Below are positions 16,768 to 25,797 of a stretch of 64,000 nt of DNA, in pieces (position 1 is the first letter of the stretch; each line of letters opens with the position of its first letter). The notes beneath the pieces are model-generated. The model saw nothing but the letters and a program-made list of their open reading frames with translations. It ran no database searches and was not told the origin of the DNA. This DNA is from Arthrobacter sp. Soil763. GTDB taxonomy: Bacteria; Actinomycetota; Actinomycetes; Actinomycetales; Micrococcaceae. The stretch spans positions 1,199,505 to 1,263,504 of the forward strand of contig NZ_LMSH01000002.1 in NCBI RefSeq assembly GCF_001428365.1, given 5' to 3'. Both the position numbers and the translations under genes were made by a program.

Positions 16768-17340
16768 TTAGTGGCCGAACGGATCCGGGTCCACGCCCGG
16801 CATCCAGGTCAGCCCGGGGACGCCCCAGCCGCTCTTCTTGGCCTGCTTCATCGCCTTGCGGGAGTAGCGGTCCATCAGCCGGTTGACGTAGAGCTTGCCG
16901 TCGAGGTGGTCGTACTCGTGCTGCATCACCCGGGCGAACCAGCCGGTCGCCTCGAAGTCCACCGGTTTGCCGTCCCCGTCAAAGCCCTGGACCCGGGCCC
17001 ACTCCGCCCGTTTGAGCGGGTACTGGCCGCCCGGAAAGGACAGGCAGCCCTCGACCTCCTCATCCGGGTCCGGCAGCGCGCCGGAAACCTTCGAGAGGGT
17101 CAGCACCGGGTTGACGACCACGCCGGACGGCGGCGCGCCGTCGTCGTTCGCGTACTTGTAGACAAACAGCCGCTTGCCCACCCCCACCTGCGGAGCGGCG
17201 AGTCCGACGCCGTTGGCGGCGTCGTTGGTCTCGAACATGTCCGCGATCAGGGTGCGGAGGGCGTCGTCGAAGACTTCGACCTCGGCGGCCCGGCGGTGCA
17301 GGACGGGTTCGCCCCAGATGGTGATGGGAAGGACTGTCAT
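16768..17340 (-). CDS. def: Peptide deformylase
   Basis: A 190-residue metal-dependent deformylase that removes the N-formyl group from new proteins. All three motifs are present: GVGLAAPQ (44-51), EGCLSFPG (97-104, with Phe where Val is more usual), and HEYDHLDG (141-148), providing the Cys and two His ligands and the catalytic Glu. The C-terminal tail (MKQAKKSGWGVPGLTWMPGVDPDPFGH-like region) is an actinobacterial extension. The gene lies 30 nt downstream of the acyl-CoA dehydrogenase and is probably cotranscribed with it, although the two functions are unrelated. Confidence 0.96.
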   Translation of the reverse strand: MTVLPITIWGEPVLHRRAAEVEVFDDALRTLIADMFETNDAANGVGLAAPQVGVGKRLFVYKYANDDGAPPSGVVVNPVLTLSKVSGALPDPDEEVEGCLSFPGGQYPLKRAEWARVQGFDGDGKPVDFEATGWFARVMQHEYDHLDGKLYVNRLMDRYSRKAMKQAKKSGWGVPGLTWMPGVDPDPFGH

Positions 17341-17370
17341 GGGTTTCCTTTGCTGCGGGTCGGCGGCTGG

Positions 17371-18525
17371 TTAACCGGCGATGGTGCGGCCGACGACGTC
17401 GCGCATGATTTCGTTGGTGCCGCCGAAGATGGTGAGCAGGCGGGCGGCGAGATAGGCCTGCGCGACCGGGTATTCCATGATGTAGCCGTAGCCGCCGTGC
17501 AGCTGCAGGCAGCGGTCGGTGACGGACTTGGCCCGCTCCGAGGCCCACAGTTTGGCCCGGGCCGCGGATGCCGCGTCCAGCTCGCCGGCGTTGAAGGCCA
17601 GGATCGCCTGGTCCACGTAGCTCTCCGTGACTTCGACCTCGGTCAGGATGTCGGCCAGCTCGAAGCGGCTGTGCTGGAAATCGATGATCCGCTCGCCGAA
17701 GGCGTTGCGGTCCTTGGTGTACGCGACGGTCGCCTCGTAGACGGCGCGGACGACGGCGGACGCCGCCACCGCGATCGCCAGCCGGCCCTGCGGCAACTGT
17801 GCGGCCGCGTACTGGAGGCCCTTGCCTTCCTCGCCGACCAGGTCCGCGTGCGGCACGCGCACGTTGTCGAAGAACAGCTCTGCGGTGTCGGAGGCCTTCA
17901 GGCCCATCTTGTCCAGCTGTTTGCCGGTGCTGTAGCCCTCGCCCTTGCGGACCATGAAGAGGGAGAAGGAGTCGTGGTTTCCGCGTCCGGTGCCGCCGTC
18001 GGTGCGGGCCAGGACCAGGGACGCGTCGCCGGAGATTCCGTTGCCGATGAAGGTCTTCTGGCCGCTGATCAGCCAGTCATCGCCGTCGCGCACTGCCTTG
18101 GTGCGGATGCCGCGAAGGTCCGACCCCGCCCCCGGTTCGGTCCACGCGACCGAGGTGACGGTCTCGCCGGAGACCATGCCGGGCAGCCAGCGGGATTTCA
18201 GGTCCTCGGAGCCGTAGGCCAGCAGGTGGGGGAGGACCATGTCATCGTGCAGGTGGAGGGCCAGGCCCACGGCGAGGTGGTTGCTCCTGGCGAACTCTTC
18301 ATCCAGTACGGCGCGGAAGCGGTAGTCGTTCATGCCCAGGCCGCCGAATTCCTCCGGCACGGCGAGGCCCAGCAGGCCCTGCTCGCCGGCGGCCGTCCAC
18401 AATCCGCGGGAGATCATGTGGTCCTGGTCCCACTGGCTGTAGTGCGGGGCGACGGCGCGGGTGTTGAACTCCGCGGCCATCTCGCGGAACATCTCGTGGT
18501 CTTCTTCAAAGAGCCGGCGTTTCAT
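17371..18525 (-). CDS. Acyl-CoA dehydrogenase
   Basis: A 384-residue flavoprotein of the acyl-CoA dehydrogenase family, catalysing FAD-dependent alpha,beta-desaturation of an acyl-CoA. It has the N-terminal helical domain, the middle beta-domain motif SVAWTEPGAGSDLRGIRT and the C-terminal signature CLQLHGGYGYIMEYPVAQAY followed by IFGGTNEIMRD. ATG 18525 has GGGAAGGA upstream; the longer open frame crosses the tRNA-His gene and cannot be real. Chain-length specificity cannot be read from the sequence. It heads the run with def and the pfkB-like gene. Confidence 0.94.
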   Translation of the reverse strand: MKRRLFEEDHEMFREMAAEFNTRAVAPHYSQWDQDHMISRGLWTAAGEQGLLGLAVPEEFGGLGMNDYRFRAVLDEEFARSNHLAVGLALHLHDDMVLPHLLAYGSEDLKSRWLPGMVSGETVTSVAWTEPGAGSDLRGIRTKAVRDGDDWLISGQKTFIGNGISGDASLVLARTDGGTGRGNHDSFSLFMVRKGEGYSTGKQLDKMGLKASDTAELFFDNVRVPHADLVGEEGKGLQYAAAQLPQGRLAIAVAASAVVRAVYEATVAYTKDRNAFGERIIDFQHSRFELADILTEVEVTESYVDQAILAFNAGELDAASAARAKLWASERAKSVTDRCLQLHGGYGYIMEYPVAQAYLAARLLTIFGGTNEIMRDVVGRTIAG

Positions 18526-18562
18526 GGCGGATCCTTCCCTGCACGGACGACTGGACAGACAA

Positions 18563-18596
18563 CAAAGGCCGCACCGGATAACCGGTGCGGCCTTTG
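18563..18596 (-). terminator. Terminator of tRNA-His
   Basis: A perfect 15-bp stem (18563-18577 with 18582-18596) and 4-nt loop. On the minus strand the second arm ends GCCTTTGTTGT, a short T-rich tail. It separates tRNA-His from the acyl-CoA dehydrogenase gene. Confidence 0.8.
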
Positions 18597-18628
18597 GCAA
18601 GGTCGGACAATGTGCCGTCCTTGGTGAG

Positions 18629-18702
18629 GGTGAGCGACGGGGGTTGAACCCGCGACCTCCTGGACCACAACCAGGCGCTCTGCCAACTGAGCTACGCCCA
18701 CC
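18629..18702 (-). tRNA. tRNA-His (anticodon GTG)
   Basis: The cloverleaf has the extra G-1 paired with discriminator C73 that marks tRNA-His, acceptor GTGGGCG/CGCTCAC, anticodon arm CCTGG-TTGTGGT-CCAGG giving GTG, and T-arm GGGTTCAACCCC. CCA is not encoded. Confidence 0.96.
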
Positions 18703-18832
18703 ATGTGCCCTGCTGGACCCTCCGGCGAACCGGCGGGCTGCTAAGGCAACGACAAATAGCTTACCTGCTGTTCGGGGGTGGTTTTGCCACTTTGGCGGAA
18801 TTCGCCGAAATTTTCCCCAAACGTGGTGGAGA

Positions 18833-19480
18833 TTACTCCGCCGATGAGGTGGCCGGGGCGTCGTCGGCTGCGTCGGCCGGCGCCATGATGGACTTGGCGA
18901 TCCGCTGGGCGGTGGCGCTGTCCGGCCCCGGTGCGGGGACAAAGACGGCTTCCCGGTAGTAGCGCAGCTCGTCGATGGAGTCCTTGATGTCGCCCAGGGC
19001 GCGGTGGCCGCCGAGCTTCGCGGGGGACTGGAAGTAGGCGCGGGCGTACCAGCGCCGTGAGAGCTCCTTGATGGTGCTCACATCGATCACGCGGTAGTGC
19101 AGGTGCTCGACCAGTTCCGGCATGTCGCGGACCAGGAACACGCGGTCGGTGCCGACGGAGTTGCCGCCCAGCGGTGCCTTCTTCGGGTCCGGCACCCACT
19201 TCTTGATGTAGTCGAGCACGAGCGCCTGTGCCTCGGCCATGGTCTTGCCGTGGGGAAGTTCCGCGAGCAGCCCGGACCGGGTGTGCATATCGCGCACGAA
19301 GTCGTTCATTTGGGCGAGGGCGGCGTCGTCCGGTTTGATGACGACGTCGACGCCGTCGCCAAGGATGTTCAGTTCAGAGTCCGTCACCAGGGCCGCCACC
19401 TCGATGAGGGCGTCGTTCTTGGAATCCAGGCCGGTCATTTCGCAGTCGATCCACACGATGCGTTCGTTAGATATAGGCAC
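18833..19480 (-). CDS. orn: Oligoribonuclease
   Basis: A 215-residue DEDDh 3'-5' exoribonuclease that degrades two- to five-nucleotide RNAs left by RNase E and other nucleases, and pGpG. The catalytic residues are visible: [10 protein letters not shown] (D12, E14), the middle [11 protein letters not shown] block, and [11 protein letters not shown] (His and Asp). The last ~30 residues are a Ala/Asp-rich tail beyond the usual ~180-residue enzyme. Start GTG 19480 has TAGGCT six bases upstream, the leaderless pattern. It lies upstream of tRNA-His and is divergent from mptB. Confidence 0.96.
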   Translation of the reverse strand: MPISNERIVWIDCEMTGLDSKNDALIEVAALVTDSELNILGDGVDVVIKPDDAALAQMNDFVRDMHTRSGLLAELPHGKTMAEAQALVLDYIKKWVPDPKKAPLGGNSVGTDRVFLVRDMPELVEHLHYRVIDVSTIKELSRRWYARAYFQSPAKLGGHRALGDIKDSIDELRYYREAVFVPAPGPDSATAQRIAKSIMAPADAADDAPATSSAE

Positions 19481-19637
19481 CCGCCCAGCCTACCGTTCCG
19501 CCGTCGTTGAGCGGTCCGGTGCTAGGATTTCGGGGACGCGGCCCTCTATTTTTTCCTCCCGCGGCGTGCCCCGTGGCCGCCGTGGCGGCGGGCCGCGGGA
19601 CGAACCAACCCCCAACTACAGATTGGACGACCCTGAG

Positions 19638-21203
19638 ATGACGGCGCCTGTACCTGCGGCGGGGGGAACGGCTGCCGGTACCTCACGCACCTCTCCGGCG
19701 TCGTCCGTTGCAGAGGTCGACAACGCCCGGTCGCCGATCCTGGCCGGATTCGTGGGCTCGGTCTTCATGGCCATCGGCTCCCTCGGCGTCGGCTGGCTGG
19801 CTCCGGTTTCCGAGCTGCGGCGGGTTCCGCTGTTCATCTGGATGCGGACCGAGGCGGTGGGCGTCGCCCTGAGCATTGTGCTGCTGGCGGTCGGCGGGAT
19901 GCTGCTGGTCCGCGCCTGGCTCCGGCTGGGGCAACGGGTCCGTGTCTGGGGTACCGGCGCGCGCAAGGCGACCCTGGCGGCCGTGGCCGCGTGGGGGCTG
20001 CCGATGATGGTTTCGGTGCCGCTGTTCAGCCGCGACGTGTACGCCTACATCGGCCAGGGCCGACTCATGGTGGAGGGGTTCAACCCGTACGAGAACGGCA
20101 TCTCCGCGCTGTCCAACTATTTCCAGCTGGGCGCGGACAAGATGTGGACCGAGGCTCCCGTGCCGTACGGCCAGCTCTTTCTCTGGATCGAACAGTTCGT
20201 GGTCTGGTCCACGAACGTCCATCCCGAGGCCAGCATCATGCTGTTCCGCCTTGCCGCCCTGATCGGCATCGTGCTGTGCGTCATTTACGTGCCCAAGCTG
20301 GCCGACCTCCACGGCGTCAACCCGCACCGGGCGCTGTGGCTGACCGCCGCCAACCCGCTGTTCCTGACCAACTTCATCGCGAGCGTCCATAACGATGCCC
20401 TGATGATCGGGCTGGCCCTGGCCGGTCTCTACTACTGCGCCACCAAACGCGTGCTTCTGGGCCTGGTGCTCGTGACCCTGTCCATCTCGGTCAAGCCGAT
20501 CACGATCGTCTTCCTGCCCTTCATCGGGCTCCTGTGGGCCGGCAAGAACGCCGGCTGGCCGCGAAAGTTCGTTTTCTGGGCGCTGACTGCCGGCATCAGC
20601 CTCGCGCTGCTGTACGCCATGAGCCTGGTCAACGGGTTCGGCTTCGGCTGGATCAACGGGCTCTCGGCCCCGGGCAGCATCTGGATCTGGTACGCGCCGG
20701 TGGGCCTGCTGGGCCTGATCGTCGCCTCGATCCTGAACGCCTTCAGCCTGGACGGCTGGGGCGTAGCCAAATGGGTCTACGACGCCGGGAAGCTGCTGGC
20801 GCTCGGGATCGTCGCGTGGCAGATCTTCCGGGGTGACTACGACCGCCTGATGCGGCGGCTCACGCTGGCCTTCGCCGCCGTCGTGTTCCTGGCGCCGATG
20901 ATCCAGTCCTGGTACGTCGTCTGGCTGATCCCGCTCTTCGCCGTCACCGGCATCCGGGACGACTGGCAGGTCAAGGCCGTGTACTTCCTGGTGTCCTTCT
21001 TCATGGTGTACGCCATCTCGGACCAGCTGGAAGTCTTCCCCTACCTGCAGACCGAAGACCTCGGCCTGGCGCTCGCGCTGGCCCGCAACGCCGCCGCCAT
21101 CATCGCCCTGCTGTTCGCCCTGTACCTGATCTTCCTGGATCCCAAGACCAAGCAGCTGTTCAGCAAGCCCTCCGAACCGGTCACCACCCGCCCGGTGATC
21201 TGA
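19638..21203 (+). CDS. mptB: Polyprenol-phosphate-mannose-dependent alpha-1,6-mannosyltransferase, MptB-like
   Basis: A 521-residue polytopic membrane protein (about 12-13 hydrophobic segments) of the GT-C fold. It matches the MptB family, which in corynebacteria and mycobacteria adds alpha-1,6-mannose units to lipomannan from polyprenyl-phosphomannose. The acidic first-loop motif SRDVYAYIGQGRLMVEGFNPYENG contains the GT-C catalytic Asp, and VHNDALMIGLALAG and VWLIPLFAVTG are further conserved blocks. A disordered 35-residue Ala/Thr/Ser N terminus precedes the first span. A possible TAGGAT promoter at 19523-19528 gives a ~100-nt leader. Family call is firm; product specificity is inferred. 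Confidence 0.88.
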   Translation: MTAPVPAAGGTAAGTSRTSPASSVAEVDNARSPILAGFVGSVFMAIGSLGVGWLAPVSELRRVPLFIWMRTEAVGVALSIVLLAVGGMLLVRAWLRLGQRVRVWGTGARKATLAAVAAWGLPMMVSVPLFSRDVYAYIGQGRLMVEGFNPYENGISALSNYFQLGADKMWTEAPVPYGQLFLWIEQFVVWSTNVHPEASIMLFRLAALIGIVLCVIYVPKLADLHGVNPHRALWLTAANPLFLTNFIASVHNDALMIGLALAGLYYCATKRVLLGLVLVTLSISVKPITIVFLPFIGLLWAGKNAGWPRKFVFWALTAGISLALLYAMSLVNGFGFGWINGLSAPGSIWIWYAPVGLLGLIVASILNAFSLDGWGVAKWVYDAGKLLALGIVAWQIFRGDYDRLMRRLTLAFAAVVFLAPMIQSWYVVWLIPLFAVTGIRDDWQVKAVYFLVSFFMVYAISDQLEVFPYLQTEDLGLALALARNAAAIIALLFALYLIFLDPKTKQLFSKPSEPVTTRPVI

Positions 21204-21354
21204 CCCCCGGCGCCGGCCGGGGCCGCAGCGCTTCCTTCCGCGACAGCGGGCTCAGCCGGTTCCCCGCAGGTGGACGAAGCGCGGTGGGCCGCCCGCGGCG
21301 AACACCTGGTGGCTTTCACCGCGGACGGCCCGTTGCAGCCGGACGTCGGGTGCG

Positions 21355-21858
21355 CTACCGCGTCCGTGCGGCCTGGCTGATCCGCTGGCGATGGGCGGCC
21401 CGGCGCAGCTGGATGATGCGGGCGGCACCCGCGATGGCCACCAGCACGCCACCGCCGACGGCGGCGATGAAGAGGGCGATACCCAGCGGGACAGAGCCTT
21501 CCAAGCCGAAGAACGCCACCTGCACATAGACCTGGTTCTGCAGGATGAAGACGATCAGCAGCACCAGCACCACGAGTGCGCTGGCGACCGCAACCCAGAC
21601 CATTCCCGCTCGGGTGACCGTGCGGGCCTCCGGGGCTGGAGTGGAGGTCCCGGACGCCGCCGGCCCCGGCGCCTCGCCGCGGGACGCAGCTACGGCGTCG
21701 GTGGGGGTGCCGAGCGCCTGTCCGGAGGTGGCTGCAGGGGCGCCGCCCATGTAACCGGTGTCGACGGGTCCGGTCGAGGCATCGCCCGCCATCGGGTACT
21801 GCGCGTTCGAGCCGTCAACCGGCTCCTGGGGATCGTATTCCCGGGGTGTCTGAGTCAT
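21355..21858 (-). CDS. LapA/DUF1049-family membrane protein
   Basis: A 167-residue protein: residues 1-75 are low-complexity Ala/Gly/Pro/Thr, then two hydrophobic segments (about 80-102 and 115-140) flank the LapA signature FILQNQVYVQVAFFGLEGSVPLGIALF, and a basic tail RRAAHRQRISQAARTR ends in the cytosol. LapA proteins of enterobacteria work with LapB in lipopolysaccharide control, but in Gram-positives the role is unknown. ATG 21858 is chosen because AAAGG lies ten bases upstream; ATG 21867 is too close to that site. Confidence 0.82.
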   Translation of the reverse strand: MTQTPREYDPQEPVDGSNAQYPMAGDASTGPVDTGYMGGAPAATSGQALGTPTDAVAASRGEAPGPAASGTSTPAPEARTVTRAGMVWVAVASALVVLVLLIVFILQNQVYVQVAFFGLEGSVPLGIALFIAAVGGGVLVAIAGAARIIQLRRAAHRQRISQAARTR

Positions 21859-22063
21859 TGCGGCCATACCTTTCGGATCGCTGCGGGACGGGCGAGCTGA
21901 CCACGTGCCCCGCTTGTTACGTCAATCCTAAGGGTACTGATGATTTTGGATGCGAAGGCGGCGGACGGGTTGTTGGTTGGGCCCTGAGTGCCGGCGCGGA
22001 GGCGCCCGCCGACGAAAAAGCGGCCCTGGCCGGCGAAAAGCCGCCGGCCAGAACCGCGCGCTG

Positions 22064-22136
22064 TGCCCCAGGAGGGAATCGAACCCCCGACCGGCGGATT
22101 AGAAGGCCGCTGCTCTATCCCCTGAGCTACTGGGGC
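22064..22136 (-). tRNA. tRNA-Arg (anticodon TCT)
   Basis: A 73-nt cloverleaf with acceptor GCCCCAG/CTGGGGC, D-arm TAGCTCAG, anticodon loop CTTCTAA giving TCT (reads AGA), and T-arm GGGGTTCGATTCCC. Position 31-39 is a C/U mismatch at the end of the anticodon stem. CCA is not encoded. Confidence 0.95.
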
Positions 22137-22335
22137 ACGTGGCCGCTCCCCGGACTGCTGCCGGAGACGCCTCAAGAAGTTTACAGTGCCGGGCGCGGGG
22201 AGGAAGGCGGGCGGCCGGCGTGCCCGAGGTGGCACTGCGGTGGTTTTCCACATAGCGGCGTCCCTGCCTGCCCCAACTCCCGTCCGGGGGCGACGCTGGA
22301 TGAGCCAGTGAACAACTCAGAGACAGGACAGACCA

Positions 22336-22869
22336 ATGAATGACAGCATCACGGTCCGTGGCTTCGTCGCCACCGACATCAAAAGTTCGACGACGCCGGG
22401 CGGCGTGGCCACTGCCTCCTTCCGGATGGGTTCAACCGAGCGGCGTTACGACCGGACGGCCAACGCCTGGGTGGACGGACACGTCAACTGGTTCACCGTG
22501 CAGGGGTACCGCCAGCTCGCAGGCAACATGGGCTGCAGCATTAAGAAGGGCCAGCGAATCATCGTCGTCGGCCGGCTCAAACTGCGCAGTTGGGAAACCG
22601 ACGGCCGGGTCCACCACGCGGTGGACATCGACGCCGAGTCGGTAGGGCACGACCTGATGTGGGGGTCTGCGAATTACACCCGCAACGTGGGCCACAATCC
22701 GGCGGCCGCCCAGGATGCGGCTGGGCCCGAGCGGAACGACGGCGGCCCCGACCCGGACGACCCCTACCGTGACTTTTCTGCCGCCGGCGAGGCGGAAAGC
22801 GGCGACAGCGCTGACGACGAACCGGACTTCGACGCGGAAACGGGGGAGTTGAAGGAAACCGCGGCCTGA
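22336..22869 (+). CDS. ssb: Single-stranded DNA-binding protein, SSB-like paralogue
   Basis: A 177-residue OB-fold protein (residues 1-110: ITVRGFVATDI, ASFRMGSTERRYDRTANAW, WFTVQGYRQLAGNM, GQRIIVVGRLKLRSWETDGR, DIDAESVGHDLMWG) followed by an acidic, disordered tail. The tail ends ETGELKETAA rather than the DDDIPF-type tip that recruits partner proteins, so this is probably the accessory actinobacterial SSB rather than the main replication SSB. It stands alone rather than between rpsF and rpsR, which fits. ATG 22336 has AGGACAG upstream. Confidence 0.88.
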   Translation: MNDSITVRGFVATDIKSSTTPGGVATASFRMGSTERRYDRTANAWVDGHVNWFTVQGYRQLAGNMGCSIKKGQRIIVVGRLKLRSWETDGRVHHAVDIDAESVGHDLMWGSANYTRNVGHNPAAAQDAAGPERNDGGPDPDDPYRDFSAAGEAESGDSADDEPDFDAETGELKETAA

Positions 22870-22990
22870 GTCCATCGTCGAAGGGGCCGCCGACGGCCGG
22901 CGGGGCGCGACGGAGCGGGACCGGGGGCTGGCGGGGCTGACCCGGGCAGGGAATGTGAGTTATCGCCGCCAAGCCACTAGATTTGTAGGC

Positions 22991-24673
22991 ATGGCGGAAT
23001 TTATCTACACAATGACCAAGGCCCGTAAGGCCGTTGGCGAAAAACTTATCCTCGACGACGTGAGCATGTCCTTCTTCCCGGGGGCCAAGATTGGTGTTGT
23101 TGGCCCGAACGGTGCCGGTAAGTCCACCATTCTCAAGATCATGGCCGGCCTGGACACGCCCTCCAACGGTGAAGCCCGGCTGAGCCCCGGCTACTCGGTG
23201 GGCATCCTGCTGCAGGAACCCCCGCTGAACGAGGAGAAGACCGTTCTGGGCAACGTCCAGGAAGGCGTCGGCGAGATCTACGGCAAGATCCAGCGCTTCA
23301 ACGAGATCTCCGAAGAGATGGCCAGCCCGGACGCGGACTACGACGCACTCCTTGAGGAGATGGGTCAGCTCCAGGAAGCCATCGACGCCGCGGACGCGTG
23401 GGACCTCGACTCCCAGCTCGAGCAGGCCATGGACGCCCTGCGTTGCCCGCCGGCCGACGCCGACGTCACGTTGCTCTCCGGTGGTGAACGCCGCCGTGTC
23501 GCGCTCTGCAAGCTGCTGCTGCAGAAGCCGGACCTGCTGCTGCTCGACGAGCCCACCAACCACTTGGACGCCGAGAGTGTGCTGTGGCTCGAACAGCACC
23601 TCTCCTCGTACCCCGGCGCCGTCCTGGCCGTCACCCACGACCGGTACTTCCTGGACCACGTGGCCGAATGGATCGCCGAAGTGGACCGCGGCCACCTCTA
23701 CCCGTACGAGGGCAACTACTCCACGTACCTCGAGAAGAAGCGCGCCCGCCTGGAGATCCAGGGCAAGAAGGACGCCAAGCAGGCCAAGCGCCTCGCCGAG
23801 GAACTTGAGTGGGTCCGCTCCAACGCCAAGGGCCGCCAGACCAAGTCGAAGGCCCGTCTGGCCCGCTACGAGGAGATGGCGGCGGAAGCTGACCGCACCC
23901 GCAAGCTGGACTTCGAAGAGATCCAGATCCCGCCGGGACCCCGCCTCGGCGGCCTGGTGCTCGAAGCCAAGAACCTGCAGAAGGGCTTTGAGGACCGCAC
24001 CCTGATCGACGGCCTGTCCTTCTCGCTGCCGCGCAACGGCATCGTCGGCGTCATCGGCCCGAACGGCGTCGGCAAGACCACGCTCTTCAAGACCATCGTC
24101 GGTCTGGAACCCCTCGACGGCGGCGAGCTGAAGATCGGCGACTCGGTCAAGATCTCCTACGCGGACCAGAGCCGCGGCGGCATCGACCCGAACAAGACGC
24201 TGTGGGAGGTCGTCTCCGACGGACTGGACTTCATCCAGGTCGGCCAGGTCGAGATGCCGTCCCGCGCCTACGTGGCCGCCTTCGGCTTCAAAGGCCCGGA
24301 CCAGCAGAAGAAGGCCGGCGTGCTCTCCGGTGGTGAGCGCAACCGCCTGAACCTGGCCCTGACCCTCAAGCAGGGCGGCAATCTGCTGCTGCTCGACGAA
24401 CCGACCAACGACCTCGACGTCGAAACGCTCAGCAGCCTCGAGAACGCGCTGCTGGAGTTCCCCGGCTGCGCCGTCGTCGTCTCGCACGACCGCTGGTTCC
24501 TGGACCGGGTGGCCACCCACATCCTCGCCTACGAAGGTGACGAGGAGAACCCCTCCAAGTGGTACTGGTTCGAGGGCAACTTCGAATCCTACGAGGAGAA
24601 CAAGATCGAGCGCCTCGGCCCCGACGCGGCCAAGCCGCACCGCGTGACCCACCGCCGCCTCACCCGCGACTAG
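22991..24673 (+). CDS. ettA: Energy-dependent translational throttle protein, ABC-F ATPase
   Basis: A 560-residue soluble ABC-F protein with two ATPase cassettes. Walker A motifs are GPNGAGKST (38-46) and GPNGVGKTT (about 356-364); signature motifs LSGGERRRVAL and LSGGERNRLNL and Walker B LLLLDEPTNHLD/LLLLDEPTNDLD follow. The first cassette carries the extra arm (residues ~95-145) typical of EttA, and the linker contains the KKRARLEIQGKKDAKQAKRLAEELEWVRSN helix. EttA binds the ribosomal E site and couples initiation of elongation to ATP level. ATG 22991 is preceded by TAGATT seven bases upstream (leaderless). The open frame upstream is not homologous. Confidence 0.96.
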   Translation: MAEFIYTMTKARKAVGEKLILDDVSMSFFPGAKIGVVGPNGAGKSTILKIMAGLDTPSNGEARLSPGYSVGILLQEPPLNEEKTVLGNVQEGVGEIYGKIQRFNEISEEMASPDADYDALLEEMGQLQEAIDAADAWDLDSQLEQAMDALRCPPADADVTLLSGGERRRVALCKLLLQKPDLLLLDEPTNHLDAESVLWLEQHLSSYPGAVLAVTHDRYFLDHVAEWIAEVDRGHLYPYEGNYSTYLEKKRARLEIQGKKDAKQAKRLAEELEWVRSNAKGRQTKSKARLARYEEMAAEADRTRKLDFEEIQIPPGPRLGGLVLEAKNLQKGFEDRTLIDGLSFSLPRNGIVGVIGPNGVGKTTLFKTIVGLEPLDGGELKIGDSVKISYADQSRGGIDPNKTLWEVVSDGLDFIQVGQVEMPSRAYVAAFGFKGPDQQKKAGVLSGGERNRLNLALTLKQGGNLLLLDEPTNDLDVETLSSLENALLEFPGCAVVVSHDRWFLDRVATHILAYEGDEENPSKWYWFEGNFESYEENKIERLGPDAAKPHRVTHRRLTRD

Positions 24674-24703
24674 GTTCGGCCGCGCGGCAGGGCCGCACGC
24701 ACC

Positions 24704-24743
24704 AAAAAGGGCCGGCTTCCCGAATGGGAAGCCGGCCCTTTTT
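24704..24743. terminator. Bidirectional terminator between ettA and tesB
   Basis: A perfect 18-bp stem (24704-24721 with 24726-24743), GAAT loop, with A5 and T5 on the two sides, between convergent genes. Confidence 0.93.
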
Positions 24744-24753
24744 GCGTGCCGCG

Positions 24754-25734
24754 TCAGCCGCGGTCGGCCTTGCGCATCTGGTGCTGCAGGACCTTGGTCT
24801 GGACGGCGCCCTTGACCTTGTGCTTGAGGTCGGTCGGCACCCGGATCATCCCCTCCTGCGCGACGGTCGCCACGTGCCGGCCGTCGCGGCTGAAAATCCT
24901 GCCTGTCGCCAGGCCGCGGGCGCCCTGGGCGCTCGGCGACTCCTGGACGTAGAGCAGCCATTCGTCAACGCGGACCGGCCGGTGCCACCACATGGCGTGG
25001 TCGAGGCTGGCGACGGACATGCCCGGGGTGATCCAGCTCAGGCCATGCCGGCGGAGGACCGACTCAAGCAGGGTGTAGTCGCTGGCGTAGGCCAGGGCCG
25101 CGCGGTGCAGCTGCGGATCGTCCGGCATCGGCCCGAAGGTCCTCATCCAGACGGCATTGCGCGCGTCCCTGGACCCCTTCGCCGAGACATACAGGGCCGG
25201 GTCCACGTGGCGGATATCGAAGGGCCGTTCATACGCCCAGTGCCGGGCCACCGGATGGTCGTACTTGCCCAGCAGGTCGGCCGTGCTCGGCAGCGACTCC
25301 GGGTCCGGGATCCCCTCCGGCATCTCGCTCTGGTGCTCGATCCCTTCATCCTCGTCCTGGAAGGACGCGATCATCGACAGGATCGGCATGCCCTCCTGGT
25401 AGGCGTGCACCCGGCGCGCGGAAAAGGAGCGGCCGTCACGCAGCCGCTGCACGCCGAAGGTGATCGGCTGGTTGGCGTCGCCGGGGCGGAGGAAATAGCC
25501 GTGCATGGAGTGCACGCCGCGCCCGTCGGGCACGGTCCGGCCGGCCGCCACCAGCGACTGCGCCAGGACCTGTCCGCCGAAGACGCGCTGCCGGGGCTGC
25601 TTCTGCGAGGGGCCCATGAAAATGTCCTCGTCCGTCCGGGCGCCCTCCAGTTCGCCGAGGGTCAGGAGTTGGATGAGCGAGGTGGTGGGATCCTCGGTGG
25701 GCATCGCCTGCAATCCGGCGTCGGCTTCAGTCAT
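24754..25734 (-). CDS. tesB: Acyl-CoA thioesterase II
   Basis: A 326-residue TesB-type thioesterase with two hot-dog domains, hydrolysing medium- to long-chain acyl-CoA. The N-terminal domain has QRVFGGQVLAQSLVAAGRTV and VHSMHGYFLRPGD; the C-terminal domain has the catalytic-region motif SLDHAMWWHRPVRVDEWLLY and FSRDGRHVATVAQEGMIR. Length is a little above E. coli TesB (286 residues), mainly from the N terminus and a C-terminal basic extension. TAGAGT ends six bases before the ATG (leaderless pattern). It is divergent from the 219-residue hypothetical gene. Confidence 0.95.
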   Translation of the reverse strand: MTEADAGLQAMPTEDPTTSLIQLLTLGELEGARTDEDIFMGPSQKQPRQRVFGGQVLAQSLVAAGRTVPDGRGVHSMHGYFLRPGDANQPITFGVQRLRDGRSFSARRVHAYQEGMPILSMIASFQDEDEGIEHQSEMPEGIPDPESLPSTADLLGKYDHPVARHWAYERPFDIRHVDPALYVSAKGSRDARNAVWMRTFGPMPDDPQLHRAALAYASDYTLLESVLRRHGLSWITPGMSVASLDHAMWWHRPVRVDEWLLYVQESPSAQGARGLATGRIFSRDGRHVATVAQEGMIRVPTDLKHKVKGAVQTKVLQHQMRKADRG

Positions 25735-25797
25735 GCAACGACTCTAGACGGCGCCCCGGCAAGGCTCAAAAGAGGCGCAGCCGGTAAAGTCGGGATT

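Noticed and set aside
17371..18942. Long minus-strand frame extending acyl-CoA dehydrogenase upstream
   Set aside because: The extension crosses tRNA-His and its terminator. The homologous protein starts at 18525.
22064..22136. C31/U39 mismatch in tRNA-Arg as a sign of a pseudogene
   Set aside because: All other stems are complete, and a mismatch at this place is tolerated in other TCT tRNAs; I treat it as functional.
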